DNA from: Micavibrio sp. TMED2
Lineage (GTDB): Bacteria > Pseudomonadota > Alphaproteobacteria > TMED2
NCBI GenBank assembly: GCA_002168225.1
Contig: NHBH01000001.1
Span: forward strand, 1,314,370-1,378,369
DNA length: 64,000 nucleotides
Reading direction: 5' to 3'
The notes under the pieces: generated by a model
What the model was told of the DNA's origin: nothing
What the model saw: only the letters and a program-made list of their open reading frames with translations
The model's database searches: none
In this document: piece after piece, positions 26,822 to 34,730 of the stretch
How positions within the stretch are numbered: position 1 is the stretch's first letter
How the letters are laid out: each line of letters begins with the position of its first letter
Made by a program: the position numbers and the translations under genes

Positions 26822-26872
26822 GATAATAGCCGGTTCGTGCAAAAATGGTTGACAACCATCTAAAAATGCACG
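26822..26872 (+). promoter_or_regulatory. Rightward promoter PR with operator (OR) and repressor promoter
   Basis: GTGCA at 26837-26841 and TGCAC at 26867-26871 bracket a perfect TTGACA (-35, 26849-26854) facing right, matching the OL block in sequence and spacing (35 versus 33 bp). On the minus strand TATTAT (complement of 26824-26829) is a good -10 for the repressor's own promoter, so repressor binding here would affect both directions. No strong -10 for PR was found at optimal distance. Confidence 0.7.
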
Positions 26873-26878
26873 ATCCCG

Positions 26879-27300
26879 GACATATGACCATGCCGGAAAT
26901 ATTCAAATACACCGTTAATCAGACCCGCGATTGTGGAAGGTCGCGCGGATCGGATTTGCGTGTTGAGACGGGCGCAAGCCCGGATATGCAGGATCGTGGG
27001 CCGCGAGGAAGGCAGGCCCGATCCGGTGACGTGTCGGGTGGGGTCAGACGAATTTCAGATTGTGTTGTGGGTGATGTGTGCTTCGCCGCCGTGCTGGCGG
27101 GTCTGTGTGTTCCCGATCGCGCGGGCTTGTCCCGTGATTTGAGGGGCGAACAGCCAGTGAAGTCCAATGCCCTGAACCATTACCCGGCTGTTCGCCCGTC
27201 ATCTCTGGACAGTTTCGAGCATACGCCGGTTATCCCCGAAATTCGAGGGGAAAACCCCGCAACATATTGCGGGATGTCGTGACACACACGCGAAGGAACC
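26879..27300 (+). ncRNA. Structured leader between PR and the first rightward gene
   Basis: About 420 bp without a convincing gene. It can fold into several hairpins: CGGGC-GCAA-GCCCG (26979-26992), GGATCG/CGATCC with an inner GGCC pair (26991-27024), a perfect 12-bp stem GGGCGAACAGCC/GGCTGTTCGCCC (27144-27155 with 27186-27197), and CCCGCAA/TTGCGGG (27256-27273). An open frame from 26886 runs through it but its protein looks random. A regulatory or antitermination leader RNA is the simplest reading; a small unrecognised gene cannot be excluded. Confidence 0.45.
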
Positions 27301-27306
27301 ATGCCC

Positions 27307-27738
27307 ATGTTAGATCATCGTCAAGTCATCAATCACCAGTCACCGCCCGCCGGGTCGGAAATCGAGGGGCGGATTGCCTGTTCCATCATCCGCGAATATG
27401 GCGATCAGCAGCACCGGATTAAGAAGCTGGCCCGGATCACCGGGGCGTCACAGCGCACGGTCGAGGGTTGGATATATGAAGGGCGGATGCCGCAGACGGT
27501 CAACCTGATCGCCCTGATGGCGGACAGTGATGAAGTGTTCGCCGAAGTCTGTGCCCTTGCCGGGCGCAAGGTGGATGCGCCGCTGCGCAACAACAACCGG
27601 CTGTCGCTGCCGCATCTGCCGGATCATCTGGCCGAAGCGGTCAACGGTCTGATCGATGCCATGGCGCGGGATGACCGCCCGGTGAACCAGAACATGGCGC
27701 CGGTGCGTGCCGGTGAGCAATGGGATTTGTTCAAATGA
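27307..27738 (+). CDS. HTH transcriptional regulator, first rightward early gene
   Basis: About 143 aa with a clear helix-turn-helix: RIKKLARITGASQRTVEGWIYEGRMP (residues ~38-63), in which the second helix GASQRTVEGW is the recognition helix. Its place next to PR is that of Cro/CII-type regulators. The C-terminal half (LPDHLAEAVNGLIDAMAR) is helical. As with the first leftward gene, the start is ATG-CCC-ATG after AAGGAACC (27301 or 27307). The next gene's ATG overlaps its stop. Confidence 0.8.
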   Translation: MLDHRQVINHQSPPAGSEIEGRIACSIIREYGDQQHRIKKLARITGASQRTVEGWIYEGRMPQTVNLIALMADSDEVFAEVCALAGRKVDAPLRNNNRLSLPHLPDHLAEAVNGLIDAMARDDRPVNQNMAPVRAGEQWDLFK

Positions 27739-28076
27739 CCGGGCAAGCGCTGACACTGGATGTCAAAACGATTGATGAAGCCGGGCAGTATTACTGCTGG
27801 CATTGCGGGGCGATGAACCGGGCGGGTGATCGCCTGATGTTCTGGACGCCATCAAGCTGTGACATCAACCGCAATCATGAACGCTGTGTCTGGGCGTGGC
27901 ATGGGGTGCGCAAAGCGTTCCCGGATCAGCCATGGGGTGCGCCGGATTTGATCGCCCTGCGGGTGATGATCGCGAAGTGCGCGGATGTGGCGGCATGGGT
28001 CCGGGACAACCAGCCGCGCGTCTATAAGCGGATTGTCGAGTGTCACCCGGCAGTGGTGGAAAGGGCGGTGGCGTGA
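27735..28076 (+). CDS. Hypothetical Cys-rich phage protein, 113 aa
   Basis: The protein contains YYCWHCGAMNRAGD near residue 20 and further cysteines at SSCD, ERCVWAW, AKCAD and VECHP, so a zinc site (CxxC plus later Cys/His) is plausible. The rest is Trp-rich (WAWHGVRKAF, AAWVRDN). The ATG at 27735 overlaps the previous stop (ATGA). No family recognised. It precedes the deaminase-like gene, whose ATG overlaps its stop. Confidence 0.7.
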   Translation: MTGQALTLDVKTIDEAGQYYCWHCGAMNRAGDRLMFWTPSSCDINRNHERCVWAWHGVRKAFPDQPWGAPDLIALRVMIAKCADVAAWVRDNQPRVYKRIVECHPAVVERAVA

Positions 28077-28435
28077 TGGGGCGTTTTTTGCTTTGGCCTA
28101 TGGGTGCTGGCAAATGTCTTAAGCAGCACGTCAAGGCGACCGTCGTCTCGGCGAATGGCGATCATTATATCGCCTATAATGCTATTCGCCATGTGCCGCG
28201 CGAATGTCCGCGCAAGGATATGAAAACAGGCGAGGGCTATCACTTGTGTCGGCAGGTTTGTCGGCAATACGGTCATGCGGAGGCCAATGCCTGTGTCTTT
28301 GCCGGCAGGGCGGCGGCGGGTGGTATTCTTTATCTCGAGGGGCATGATTATGCCTGTGAGAGCTGCATCAAGATTTGTGATGCGCATGGCATTCAGGCGA
28401 TAGTCATTGGCCCGCCGCCGGAGTGTCCGGCATGA
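28076..28435 (+). CDS. Cytidine/dCMP deaminase-like protein
   Basis: This 119-aa protein carries the deaminase zinc signature: H67-A-E69 in QYGHAEANAC and C94-x2-C97 in YACESCIKIC, preceded by GGILYLEGHDY, where dCMP deaminases have a similar strand. Extra cysteines (PRECPRKD, HLCRQVC) could bind a second zinc, as in some phage dCMP deaminases. The substrate could be dCMP, a modified cytosine nucleotide, or DNA/RNA; sequence does not decide. It sits directly before a C5 cytosine methyltransferase (ATGA overlap), which points to cytosine metabolism. Confidence 0.72.
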   Translation: MGRFLLWPMGAGKCLKQHVKATVVSANGDHYIAYNAIRHVPRECPRKDMKTGEGYHLCRQVCRQYGHAEANACVFAGRAAAGGILYLEGHDYACESCIKICDAHGIQAIVIGPPPECPA

Positions 28436-29802
28436 AATACTGGTCAATCTGCGCCGGGGTGTGCGCTGCCTCGCAAGCATGGAAGCCGAAAGGCTGGCAG
28501 CCTGTGCTGTTCTCCGAGATCGATCCCAAGCCATGTGCGGTACTCGAGCATCGGTTTGGCGCTGCCGATGCGCGCCATACCCGGCCTGCTGGCAAGCCAG
28601 CACTGTGGGGTGACTTTACGGCCCTGCGGGTGCGTCACCTGATGCGCCTCAATATCGAGCTGCCGGACGTGATTGTCGGCGGCACGCCGTGTCAGGATTT
28701 TTCTATCGCGGGTGCGCGATCGAGCCTGACCGGATCGCGGGGCAATCTCACACTCGACTTTCTGAGGTTATGCGATGCAATCGACAATCTTCGACGCAAT
28801 CTTGGCCTCAAGCCGCTCATCATCATCTGGGAAAACGTGCCCGGCGTCCTCAATACCCGGGACAACGCCTTCGGGCATGTCCTTGCCGGACTGGCTGGAT
28901 GCGATACCGCCATCGTTCCGCCACGAAAATGGACGCGCGCGGGTGTGGTTGCTGGACCCCGCCGACAAGTCTCCTGGAGGGTACTCGACGCTCAATATTT
29001 CGGCTTGGCCCAACGACGCGAGCGTGTGTTCGTTGTGGCAAGTGCTGGAACCGTCAGTGTCGCGGAAATACTTCCTGAGTTCGACGGCCTGCGCCGGGTT
29101 GCTCCGCCGCGCCGAGAAAAGGGGAAAGACATTGCCCCCACAGTTAGCGCACGCATTCAAGGCGGTGGCGGGTTAGGCACTGACTTTGACCTTGATGGCG
29201 GGATTGTTCCATATGCGAGCTCCGGTCATTCATCCTTCGGTGATGGCTTGCCCAGCCTTCGTGCGTCCGAACGCGATGCTGGGGGGGGCAGTGAGGCGCT
29301 GGTAGCTTTCGGCGGCGGCAATACCAGTGGGCCGGTTGATGTGGCGGCCACGCTGACCGCTCATGGCAACCGGATAGATTTTGAGGTCGAGACGTTTGTC
29401 GCGACTGCGTACAGAACAACCGGCAATGACGGGGCTTATGAGACCGGCGATTATGTCGGGGCACTGACCTGCAACACCGATCAGGCGTCGCATGTTATTG
29501 CCTTCGATACGGCCCAGATTACCAGCAAAACAAACGGCTCCAACCCGCAACCCGGTGATCCTTGTCACACGCTTCACGCTGCTGCCACCCACCATATTGT
29601 CCTGCCCTACGCCGTCCGCAAACTGACGCCGCGCGAATTTGAGCGCCTCATGGGCTTCGAGGACGATTTTACCCTTGTGCCGTATCGCGGCAAGCCGATG
29701 AGTGACAGCGCGCGATACAAGATGTGCGGCAATTCCATGGCGGAGCCGGTCATGGGCTGGATACAGGATCGGGTTATCCGGGCGATGGAGTTGCAGCGAT
29801 GA
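28432..29802 (+). CDS. DNA (cytosine-5) methyltransferase
   Basis: A 456-aa C5 methyltransferase acting on DNA with S-adenosylmethionine. Visible motifs are the start block SICAGVCAAS (motif I), VGGTPCQDFS with catalytic Cys87 (IV), IIIWENVPGVL (VI), QRRERVFVV (VIII), and the terminal YKMCGNSMAEPV (X). The middle ~150 residues form a variable target-recognition region with repeat-like phrases (VAATLTAHG, VGALTCNTD, DPCHTLHA). No restriction endonuclease is adjacent, so it is an orphan, likely protecting phage DNA or marking it. Coupled by ATGA to the gene before and after. Confidence 0.93.
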   Translation: MKYWSICAGVCAASQAWKPKGWQPVLFSEIDPKPCAVLEHRFGAADARHTRPAGKPALWGDFTALRVRHLMRLNIELPDVIVGGTPCQDFSIAGARSSLTGSRGNLTLDFLRLCDAIDNLRRNLGLKPLIIIWENVPGVLNTRDNAFGHVLAGLAGCDTAIVPPRKWTRAGVVAGPRRQVSWRVLDAQYFGLAQRRERVFVVASAGTVSVAEILPEFDGLRRVAPPRREKGKDIAPTVSARIQGGGGLGTDFDLDGGIVPYASSGHSSFGDGLPSLRASERDAGGGSEALVAFGGGNTSGPVDVAATLTAHGNRIDFEVETFVATAYRTTGNDGAYETGDYVGALTCNTDQASHVIAFDTAQITSKTNGSNPQPGDPCHTLHAAATHHIVLPYAVRKLTPREFERLMGFEDDFTLVPYRGKPMSDSARYKMCGNSMAEPVMGWIQDRVIRAMELQR

Positions 29803-30992
29803 CCGGTGATTATTCAGACCAGCGGCTGGATGCCGAATATGTGGCGCGGCAGGTCAATCTGGTCAGTCTCGCCAAGGATGAAGGGCACGCGGTCAGGAAG
29901 CGTGGCAGTACGCATATGCTGAGCTGTCCGGTGCCGTCGCATCTCGACCGCGATCCGTCATGCGGGTTGTATTACAAGGGCGGGAAGTGGCGCTGGAAGT
30001 GCTATTCCTGCGGGGCCGGTGGGGATGCCATTGGCTGGTTCATGCAGGTGCATGGGCTGGATTATGGCCGGGCGCTCGACCGGGCCGGGGCTTATGTCGG
30101 GCTGATCGATGATCCGAACAGCCGTATGACGCCGGAACAGCTTGACCGCATCCGGGCGGCCAATCGCGACAAGGCCCGCCGGGCCATTATCGAGGGTGAG
30201 CGGCGGGACCGGATGGATAAGGCCCGCAAGCTGCAATCCGCTGCCGATCTGGCGCGGGCGGCGGTGCCGGTCAGCCGTGAGGGTGACAGCAGCCTTGTCG
30301 CCAAATATCTGTGGTCGCGCGACATCGATTACTTCGCGATTGCCGGGCAGATCGGTGAGGTCGATATACCGGCGCTGAAATTTGCGTGGCTGCCCTATCT
30401 GCCATGGAACCGCCGCCCGGACAGATCAGCGCCGTGGTATGGCAAAATCTGGCCGGTGATGGTCGGCATTGTCCAGCGCTATGGCGATGACGGCCTGCCG
30501 CATTTTGCCGGGACGCATCTGACCTATCTCGACCCGACCGGCAGCCGCAAGGCCGATCTGGGGCGGGATGCCAAGGGTGATCCCTATAATGCCAAGCTGA
30601 TGTGGGGTGACATCGATCGCGGGTGCATCCGGCTCGCCCCGGCGCAGGGCCGTGAAATCGGCCTGTGTGAAGGCATCGAAACCGGGCTGTCGCTGATGCA
30701 AATGGATCTGTTGGCCGGGCGGGATATGCGGGCGATCTGGCCGTGCCTGTCGCAGGTCGGGCTGGCCAAGGTTGCGCTGCCGCCGGATGTGGATCGGGTC
30801 GGTATCTACACCGATCCCATAGGCGCGTCGGATGCCGCCCGGCGCAATCACCGGCATCGGACAGAACAGGCGCAGCGCAACGCCGCATGGCGTCCGCGCC
30901 ATCAGGGCGGCAAGCGAAAGGTGGTGACGGTCACGCCGCCGCCGGTGCCGGGTGACTTCAATGACCGGTTGATGGCGGGGGTGCTGGAATGA
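29799..30992 (+). CDS. Phage DNA primase (CHC2 zinc finger, toprim-like)
   Basis: A 397-aa primase. The N-terminal zinc finger reads MLSCPVPSHLDRDPSCGLY...WKCYSCGAGGDAIGW (about residues 41-81), the CHC2 type. After a charged helical linker, the C-terminal half has a toprim-like acidic block (EIGLCEGIETGLSLM) and a later GIYTDPIGASDAA, where the usual D-x-D is partly altered. It would lay RNA primers for the SF3 helicase encoded downstream. The start at 29799 overlaps the methyltransferase stop. Confidence 0.87.
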   Translation: MTGDYSDQRLDAEYVARQVNLVSLAKDEGHAVRKRGSTHMLSCPVPSHLDRDPSCGLYYKGGKWRWKCYSCGAGGDAIGWFMQVHGLDYGRALDRAGAYVGLIDDPNSRMTPEQLDRIRAANRDKARRAIIEGERRDRMDKARKLQSAADLARAAVPVSREGDSSLVAKYLWSRDIDYFAIAGQIGEVDIPALKFAWLPYLPWNRRPDRSAPWYGKIWPVMVGIVQRYGDDGLPHFAGTHLTYLDPTGSRKADLGRDAKGDPYNAKLMWGDIDRGCIRLAPAQGREIGLCEGIETGLSLMQMDLLAGRDMRAIWPCLSQVGLAKVALPPDVDRVGIYTDPIGASDAARRNHRHRTEQAQRNAAWRPRHQGGKRKVVTVTPPPVPGDFNDRLMAGVLE

Positions 30993-31819
30993 CGGATTTA
31001 TCGCCATACATCCTGCCGGAAGGCAATGTGCACATCGCATTCTCGGGCGGGCGCACAAGCGCCTATATGCTGCATCAGATCATGGCTGCAAATGGCGGCT
31101 TGCCTGATCGCGCCAAGGTGATATTCACGAATACCGGCAGAGAGCTCGAACCAACGCTTGAATTTGTGCGTGAGGTTGAGCGGCAATGGGGCGTGCCTAT
31201 TGTCTGGTTGGAATATCGCTATGACAACGGGCCGCGTGCCCAGCAGGTTTTCTTTGAAACTGCCCATCGGCGGAAAGACCCAAAGCCATTTAATGATCTG
31301 CTTCGCCGCAAAAAAAGGCTGCCAAACCAGCAAGAGCGATTTTGCACTGAAGAACTGAAGGTCCGTACCGCCCGCCGCTGGCTGGTCATGCAAGGCTGGA
31401 AAAAATGGACCAAGGCAGTTGGCATCCGAGACGATGAACCGGACCGCCACAATCCTGCTGCGCAGCCGCGCGAAGCTATATGGCATCCAATGGTTGCTGC
31501 TGGCGTGTCACGGTATGATGTCGCTGCGTTTTGGCAGGCATCACCTTTCGATCTCGGCCTGCCCATAGTCAACGGAAAGACCATCGGCGGCAACTGCCTC
31601 AAGTGCTTTCAAAAAAGTGAAAAGCAGATCGCATCGTTCATCCGCGACATACCTGACGACACTTGGCCGGATGACATGGAGGCAGAATATGCTGGCACTT
31701 TCAGTGCGCGCTACAGCCACCGCGAACTGCGGCGGTATATCGAAAAGCAAGGTGACTGGATTTTTGATGATGATGTTGACGTGCTGTGTCAAGCGGATGG
31801 CGGGGAGTGCTCAGGATGA
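30989..31819 (+). CDS. PAPS-reductase-like PP-loop ATPase
   Basis: A 276-aa protein with the PP-loop pyrophosphatase signature AFSGGRTSA (about 17-25), VIFTNTGREL, and RFCTEELKVR, typical of the phosphoadenosine-phosphosulfate reductase family. Later cysteines (NCLKCFQKSEKQ) may bind a cluster or zinc. Such proteins act in sulfur assimilation, but phage copies near DNA-modifying genes may adenylate or thiolate nucleic acid; DndC is a distant relative. No other Dnd gene is present. It overlaps the primase gene by 4 bp. Confidence 0.82.
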   Translation: MTDLSPYILPEGNVHIAFSGGRTSAYMLHQIMAANGGLPDRAKVIFTNTGRELEPTLEFVREVERQWGVPIVWLEYRYDNGPRAQQVFFETAHRRKDPKPFNDLLRRKKRLPNQQERFCTEELKVRTARRWLVMQGWKKWTKAVGIRDDEPDRHNPAAQPREAIWHPMVAAGVSRYDVAAFWQASPFDLGLPIVNGKTIGGNCLKCFQKSEKQIASFIRDIPDDTWPDDMEAEYAGTFSARYSHRELRRYIEKQGDWIFDDDVDVLCQADGGECSG

Positions 31820-32031
31820 GAAAGCTTGGTCAATATGAGGGCAGACGGCTGGCGTGGAAGCGTTGGTTTGCGTGGCGACCAGTCGGCCTTGGCAAAGCCG
31901 GGCGGGTTGTATGGCTCAGATGGGTTGAGCGCAGGCTCGTCACAGAGCTTTGCTTTGATGGCATCGGTTATTTGCGGTCGTATCGTTTTGAATATCGGCA
32001 ACCGCGCGCGGGGGTGATTGACAGCCCCTGA
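31816..32031 (+). CDS. Small basic Trp-rich protein, 71 aa
   Basis: A 71-codon frame starts in an ATGA overlap with the PP-loop gene. It encodes a very basic protein with five tryptophans in the first 37 residues (LAWKRWFAWRP..VVWLRWVERR) and few acidic residues. No membrane segment. The overlap argues for translation; the family is unknown. A nucleic-acid or membrane-surface binding role would fit the composition, without further support. Confidence 0.6.
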   Translation: MRKLGQYEGRRLAWKRWFAWRPVGLGKAGRVVWLRWVERRLVTELCFDGIGYLRSYRFEYRQPRAGVIDSP

Positions 32032-32087
32032 TCGGCCCGGCCCGCCGCTGACACTCTGGACAAACAACACCGTAAGGATGCCCCCTT

Positions 32088-33716
32088 ATGACGACCGAAC
32101 AGGCCGCACAAGCGGTTGACGACACGATGAAAGCGCCACCGCCCATGTATGATCCCATGGATGACGCGGATGATGATGACAGTGTTGTCGAAGAATACGA
32201 TCAGGCAGAACTTGATTATGCCATGATGGAACGCAATGACAGCGGCAATGCCAAGCGGCTGTACCATCGATATGGCAATGATCTGGTGCATGTCAGCCGG
32301 ATCGGCTGGCACTGCTGGAACGGCAAATACTGGGACCGTGAGGAAGGCGACCTAGAGGTCATGCGCCGGTGCCGTGATGTCAGCACAAGCATTCAGGGAC
32401 CGGAAGCGGCGGCGCTTTACCAGTATCTGATGGGGCGGCGTGATGATGACGGCAACCCGAAGCAGGTCAAGAAAGCCGCTAATGATGCCGTCATACGGCA
32501 CAGGAAGTTCGGCGAACGGTCGGGTGATCTGGCCAAGATCAAGGCAATGACGGAAATATCCAAAGTTGATCTGTCGCGCCCGCCGGATGCTCTCGACAAG
32601 CATCCGTTTATGCTCTCGCTCGGCAACGGCACCATCACATTGCCTGATCCGTCCGACACAAGCGGCAAGGATCAGGTCAGAAAGCGCCGGTTCAAGCGGA
32701 GTGACTATATCAGCCGGATTGGCAATGTGGTCTATGATCCCGATGCAGAATGTCCGCAATGGCGCGGGTTTCTGAATATCGTCCAGCCAGACCCGGATAT
32801 TCAGCGCTTTCTGCAGAGTTACATGGGCTATTGCCTGACCGGCAAGACCACCGAACAGGTGCTGGTTGTCAACTACGGCGGCGGCGCGAACGGCAAGTCC
32901 ACGTTCATTGAAACCATTGCCCGGATCATGGGCAGTTATTCGGCATCGGTGCCGATCGAAACCTTTATGGCCGATGGCCGCAAGGGTGGTGGTGATGCCA
33001 CGCCTGATCTGGTCCGGCTGCCGGGGGTCCGGCTGGTCAGGGCCGCAGAACCGGAAGTGGGATCAAGGCTGTCGGAAAGTCTCGTCAAGGTTATCACCGG
33101 CGGCGAGGAAGTCAGTGCGCGGGCGCTCTACAAGGAACAGTTTACGTTCAGTCCGCAGTTCAAGCTGGTGCTGTCCTGTAACCACAAGCCGAATATCTAC
33201 GGCACGGATGATGGCATCTGGCGGCGCATCCTGCTCATACCTTGGGAAACAACGATCCCGGAGGAACAGCGGGATGCCGGGTTGCCTGCCAAGCTGCAGG
33301 CGGAAGCCAGTGGCATCCTGAACTGGTTGCTGGACGGGGCAAGGATGTGGGCGGAATGCGGGTTGCATATCCCGGACACCGTGCGGGCGGCAACGTCCGA
33401 ATACCGGCAGGACAGTGACCCGGTCGGACAGTTCCTTGAAATCTGTACCGCCAAGGCACCGGGGGAAACCGTGACATCGGCGCGGTTGTTTGAGGTCTAT
33501 GAGCGATACTGCCGGGCTAACGCCATACCGGTGGTCAGCCAGCGTGGCTTCAACAAGGCGCTGCAGGCCAAGGGATATGTCCGCATGAAGTCGTCCACGA
33601 TGATGTGGAAGGGGCTGATAATCACCGATGACATGGGGCTGTCCAGTGAGGCAGCAGACAGCATTAGTGCGACAACCGGGGACAGTGTAGATGGGGCTGA
33701 TGACGATGCCTATTAA
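32088..33716 (+). CDS. SF3 helicase (phage/plasmid primase P4-family C-terminal domain)
   Basis: A 542-aa replicative helicase. After an acidic N-terminus and a D5_N-like region (about 60-240), the SF3 core has Walker A GGGANGKSTF at 264-273, then VRLVRAAEPE (Walker B), and FKLVLSCNHKPNI with the sensor Asn. IWRRILLIPW follows, and a winged-helix-like end. No primase module is fused; the CHC2 primase is separate at 29799. P4-type helicases load at iteron origins, and an array of GGGACGGT repeats starts 6 bp after this gene. Confidence 0.93.
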   Translation: MTTEQAAQAVDDTMKAPPPMYDPMDDADDDDSVVEEYDQAELDYAMMERNDSGNAKRLYHRYGNDLVHVSRIGWHCWNGKYWDREEGDLEVMRRCRDVSTSIQGPEAAALYQYLMGRRDDDGNPKQVKKAANDAVIRHRKFGERSGDLAKIKAMTEISKVDLSRPPDALDKHPFMLSLGNGTITLPDPSDTSGKDQVRKRRFKRSDYISRIGNVVYDPDAECPQWRGFLNIVQPDPDIQRFLQSYMGYCLTGKTTEQVLVVNYGGGANGKSTFIETIARIMGSYSASVPIETFMADGRKGGGDATPDLVRLPGVRLVRAAEPEVGSRLSESLVKVITGGEEVSARALYKEQFTFSPQFKLVLSCNHKPNIYGTDDGIWRRILLIPWETTIPEEQRDAGLPAKLQAEASGILNWLLDGARMWAECGLHIPDTVRAATSEYRQDSDPVGQFLEICTAKAPGETVTSARLFEVYERYCRANAIPVVSQRGFNKALQAKGYVRMKSSTMMWKGLIITDDMGLSSEAADSISATTGDSVDGADDDAY

Positions 33717-33722
33717 GTATTA

Positions 33723-34034
33723 TGGGACGGTTCCGCGCCGTCATGGGACGGTATTGGGACGGTTTGATGCCGCTGCCATAAATATCAAAGTGATTAGGAA
33801 ACAATCACTTGGCGCAGCTATTGGGACGGTTGGGGCGCTTGGGACGGTATTTTCTGGGTTTCCCATAATGCGCCTGCCTGTGTGTGCGTTATTACTTTTA
33901 CCTATATTACTATCCCAACCGTCCCAACCGTCCCATTACTTTCCATAACCACCCGTTATATCTGGATAAAAATATCATGCCACAAATTCACCAACCGTCC
34001 CATAACTGTCCCGGCCATACTCTGAACCATCCCA
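33723..34034. repeat. GGGACGGT iteron array, candidate replication origin
   Basis: TGGGACGGT occurs at 33723, 33744, 33755, 33822 and 33840 on the plus strand. The complement ACCGTCCCA is at 33918, 33927 and 33994, with degenerate copies at 34005 and 34026. The opposing sets flank an AT-rich core (33849-33917). This arrangement, next to an SF3 helicase gene, is that of an iteron origin. The last copies extend into the start of the following gene. Confidence 0.7.
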
Positions 34035-34600
34035 AGGCCAAGGAAACCGTCACTTTGGAGCGGCTGCTGCACTGGACCTATGCGCTGCAGCTTGCGCATC
34101 GGGGTCCGGCTTGGCAGCCATCAACCGGGTTCGGTGCTGCGCTCGACATGTCCCAGCTTGGCATCCGGGTTGATACCAACCCCGGCGGCGGTGCCAAGGT
34201 GTCCAACGTTCACCGCGATGCGGAAGCGGTCGATGCCGTAGTTGAGCGGCTTTGCTCGGCCAAGCAGCGGATGATGCTGGTCCAGTTCGGCCTGACCGGG
34301 TGTGCCCCTGATGCGCATCTGTCGCCGCGCTGCCGGTTTGTGCCTCGCCGGGGCTGGCAGGCCGGATCAGACCCGCGTGAGGCCATTCCCGAATATGATC
34401 CGGTGTCAAAGCGGCCTGTCTATACCGCCGTCATGGTGCTTGATGCTCCGGCTGACCTGCCGGTCATGCGGAAATCATACGAATTGTTCCATGCCGCCAT
34501 GCTGCTGGTCAGTGATTATCTGGCGGAAAACAGCCATTTGCTGACCCGCTTCGATGTGCGACGTGAAAAAGATCGCCGCTTGCCGTGGAATAGGGGTTGA
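33977..34600 (+). CDS. Hypothetical protein at the early/late junction, 207 aa
   Basis: The frame starts with ATG at 33977 (MPQIHQPSHN) inside the iteron region. It encodes a soluble protein with a helical N-terminal part (LERLLHWTYALQLAHRG), a DMSQLGIRVDTNP segment, and a C-terminal helix (MRKSYELFHAAMLLVSDYL). Family not recognised. It is followed by two intrinsic terminators and then the late operon, the place where antitermination or late-activator genes usually sit (lambda Q, for instance), so a late regulator is a positional guess. Confidence 0.65.
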   Translation: MPQIHQPSHNCPGHTLNHPKAKETVTLERLLHWTYALQLAHRGPAWQPSTGFGAALDMSQLGIRVDTNPGGGAKVSNVHRDAEAVDAVVERLCSAKQRMMLVQFGLTGCAPDAHLSPRCRFVPRRGWQAGSDPREAIPEYDPVSKRPVYTAVMVLDAPADLPVMRKSYELFHAAMLLVSDYLAENSHLLTRFDVRREKDRRLPWNRG

Positions 34601-34640
34601 CGCTGCGGAAAAACTTTGACACATTGCCCGAACGGTTAAG

Positions 34641-34677
34641 AACGCCCGAAGCTAAGTGCCTCGGGCGTTTTCTTTTG
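34641..34677 (+). terminator. Intrinsic terminator, end of early operon
   Basis: AACGCCCGA (34641-34649) pairs perfectly with TCGGGCGTT (34661-34669), followed by TTTCTTTT. It lies 41 bp after the stop of the 207-aa gene. Confidence 0.82.
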
Positions 34678-34691
34678 GGCCGGTGATCTGG

Positions 34692-34716
34692 GGCTGCGCT
34701 TTGCGCGGCCTTTTTT
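34692..34716 (+). terminator. Second intrinsic terminator
   Basis: GGCTGCGC (34692-34699) and GCGCGGCC (34703-34710) form an 8-bp stem with one G-U pair and a TTT loop, followed by six T. In tandem with the preceding terminator it should insulate the late operon. Confidence 0.78.
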
Positions 34717-34730
34717 GTGTCCGGCGTTCA

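Noticed and set aside
26886-27282. Open frame of about 130 codons downstream of PR
   Set aside because: The translation has no recognisable folded pattern and is Arg/Ser/Gly-rich with scattered cysteines, as expected of non-coding GC-rich DNA. The region is instead full of hairpins.
29140-29600. Disrupted or fused methyltransferase, suggested by the long variable middle
   Set aside because: All conserved motifs are in one continuous frame and in order; the middle is the normal target-recognition region.
33723-34034. CRISPR array
   Set aside because: The repeats are only 9 bp, unevenly spaced, in both orientations, with no cas genes; iterons explain them better.
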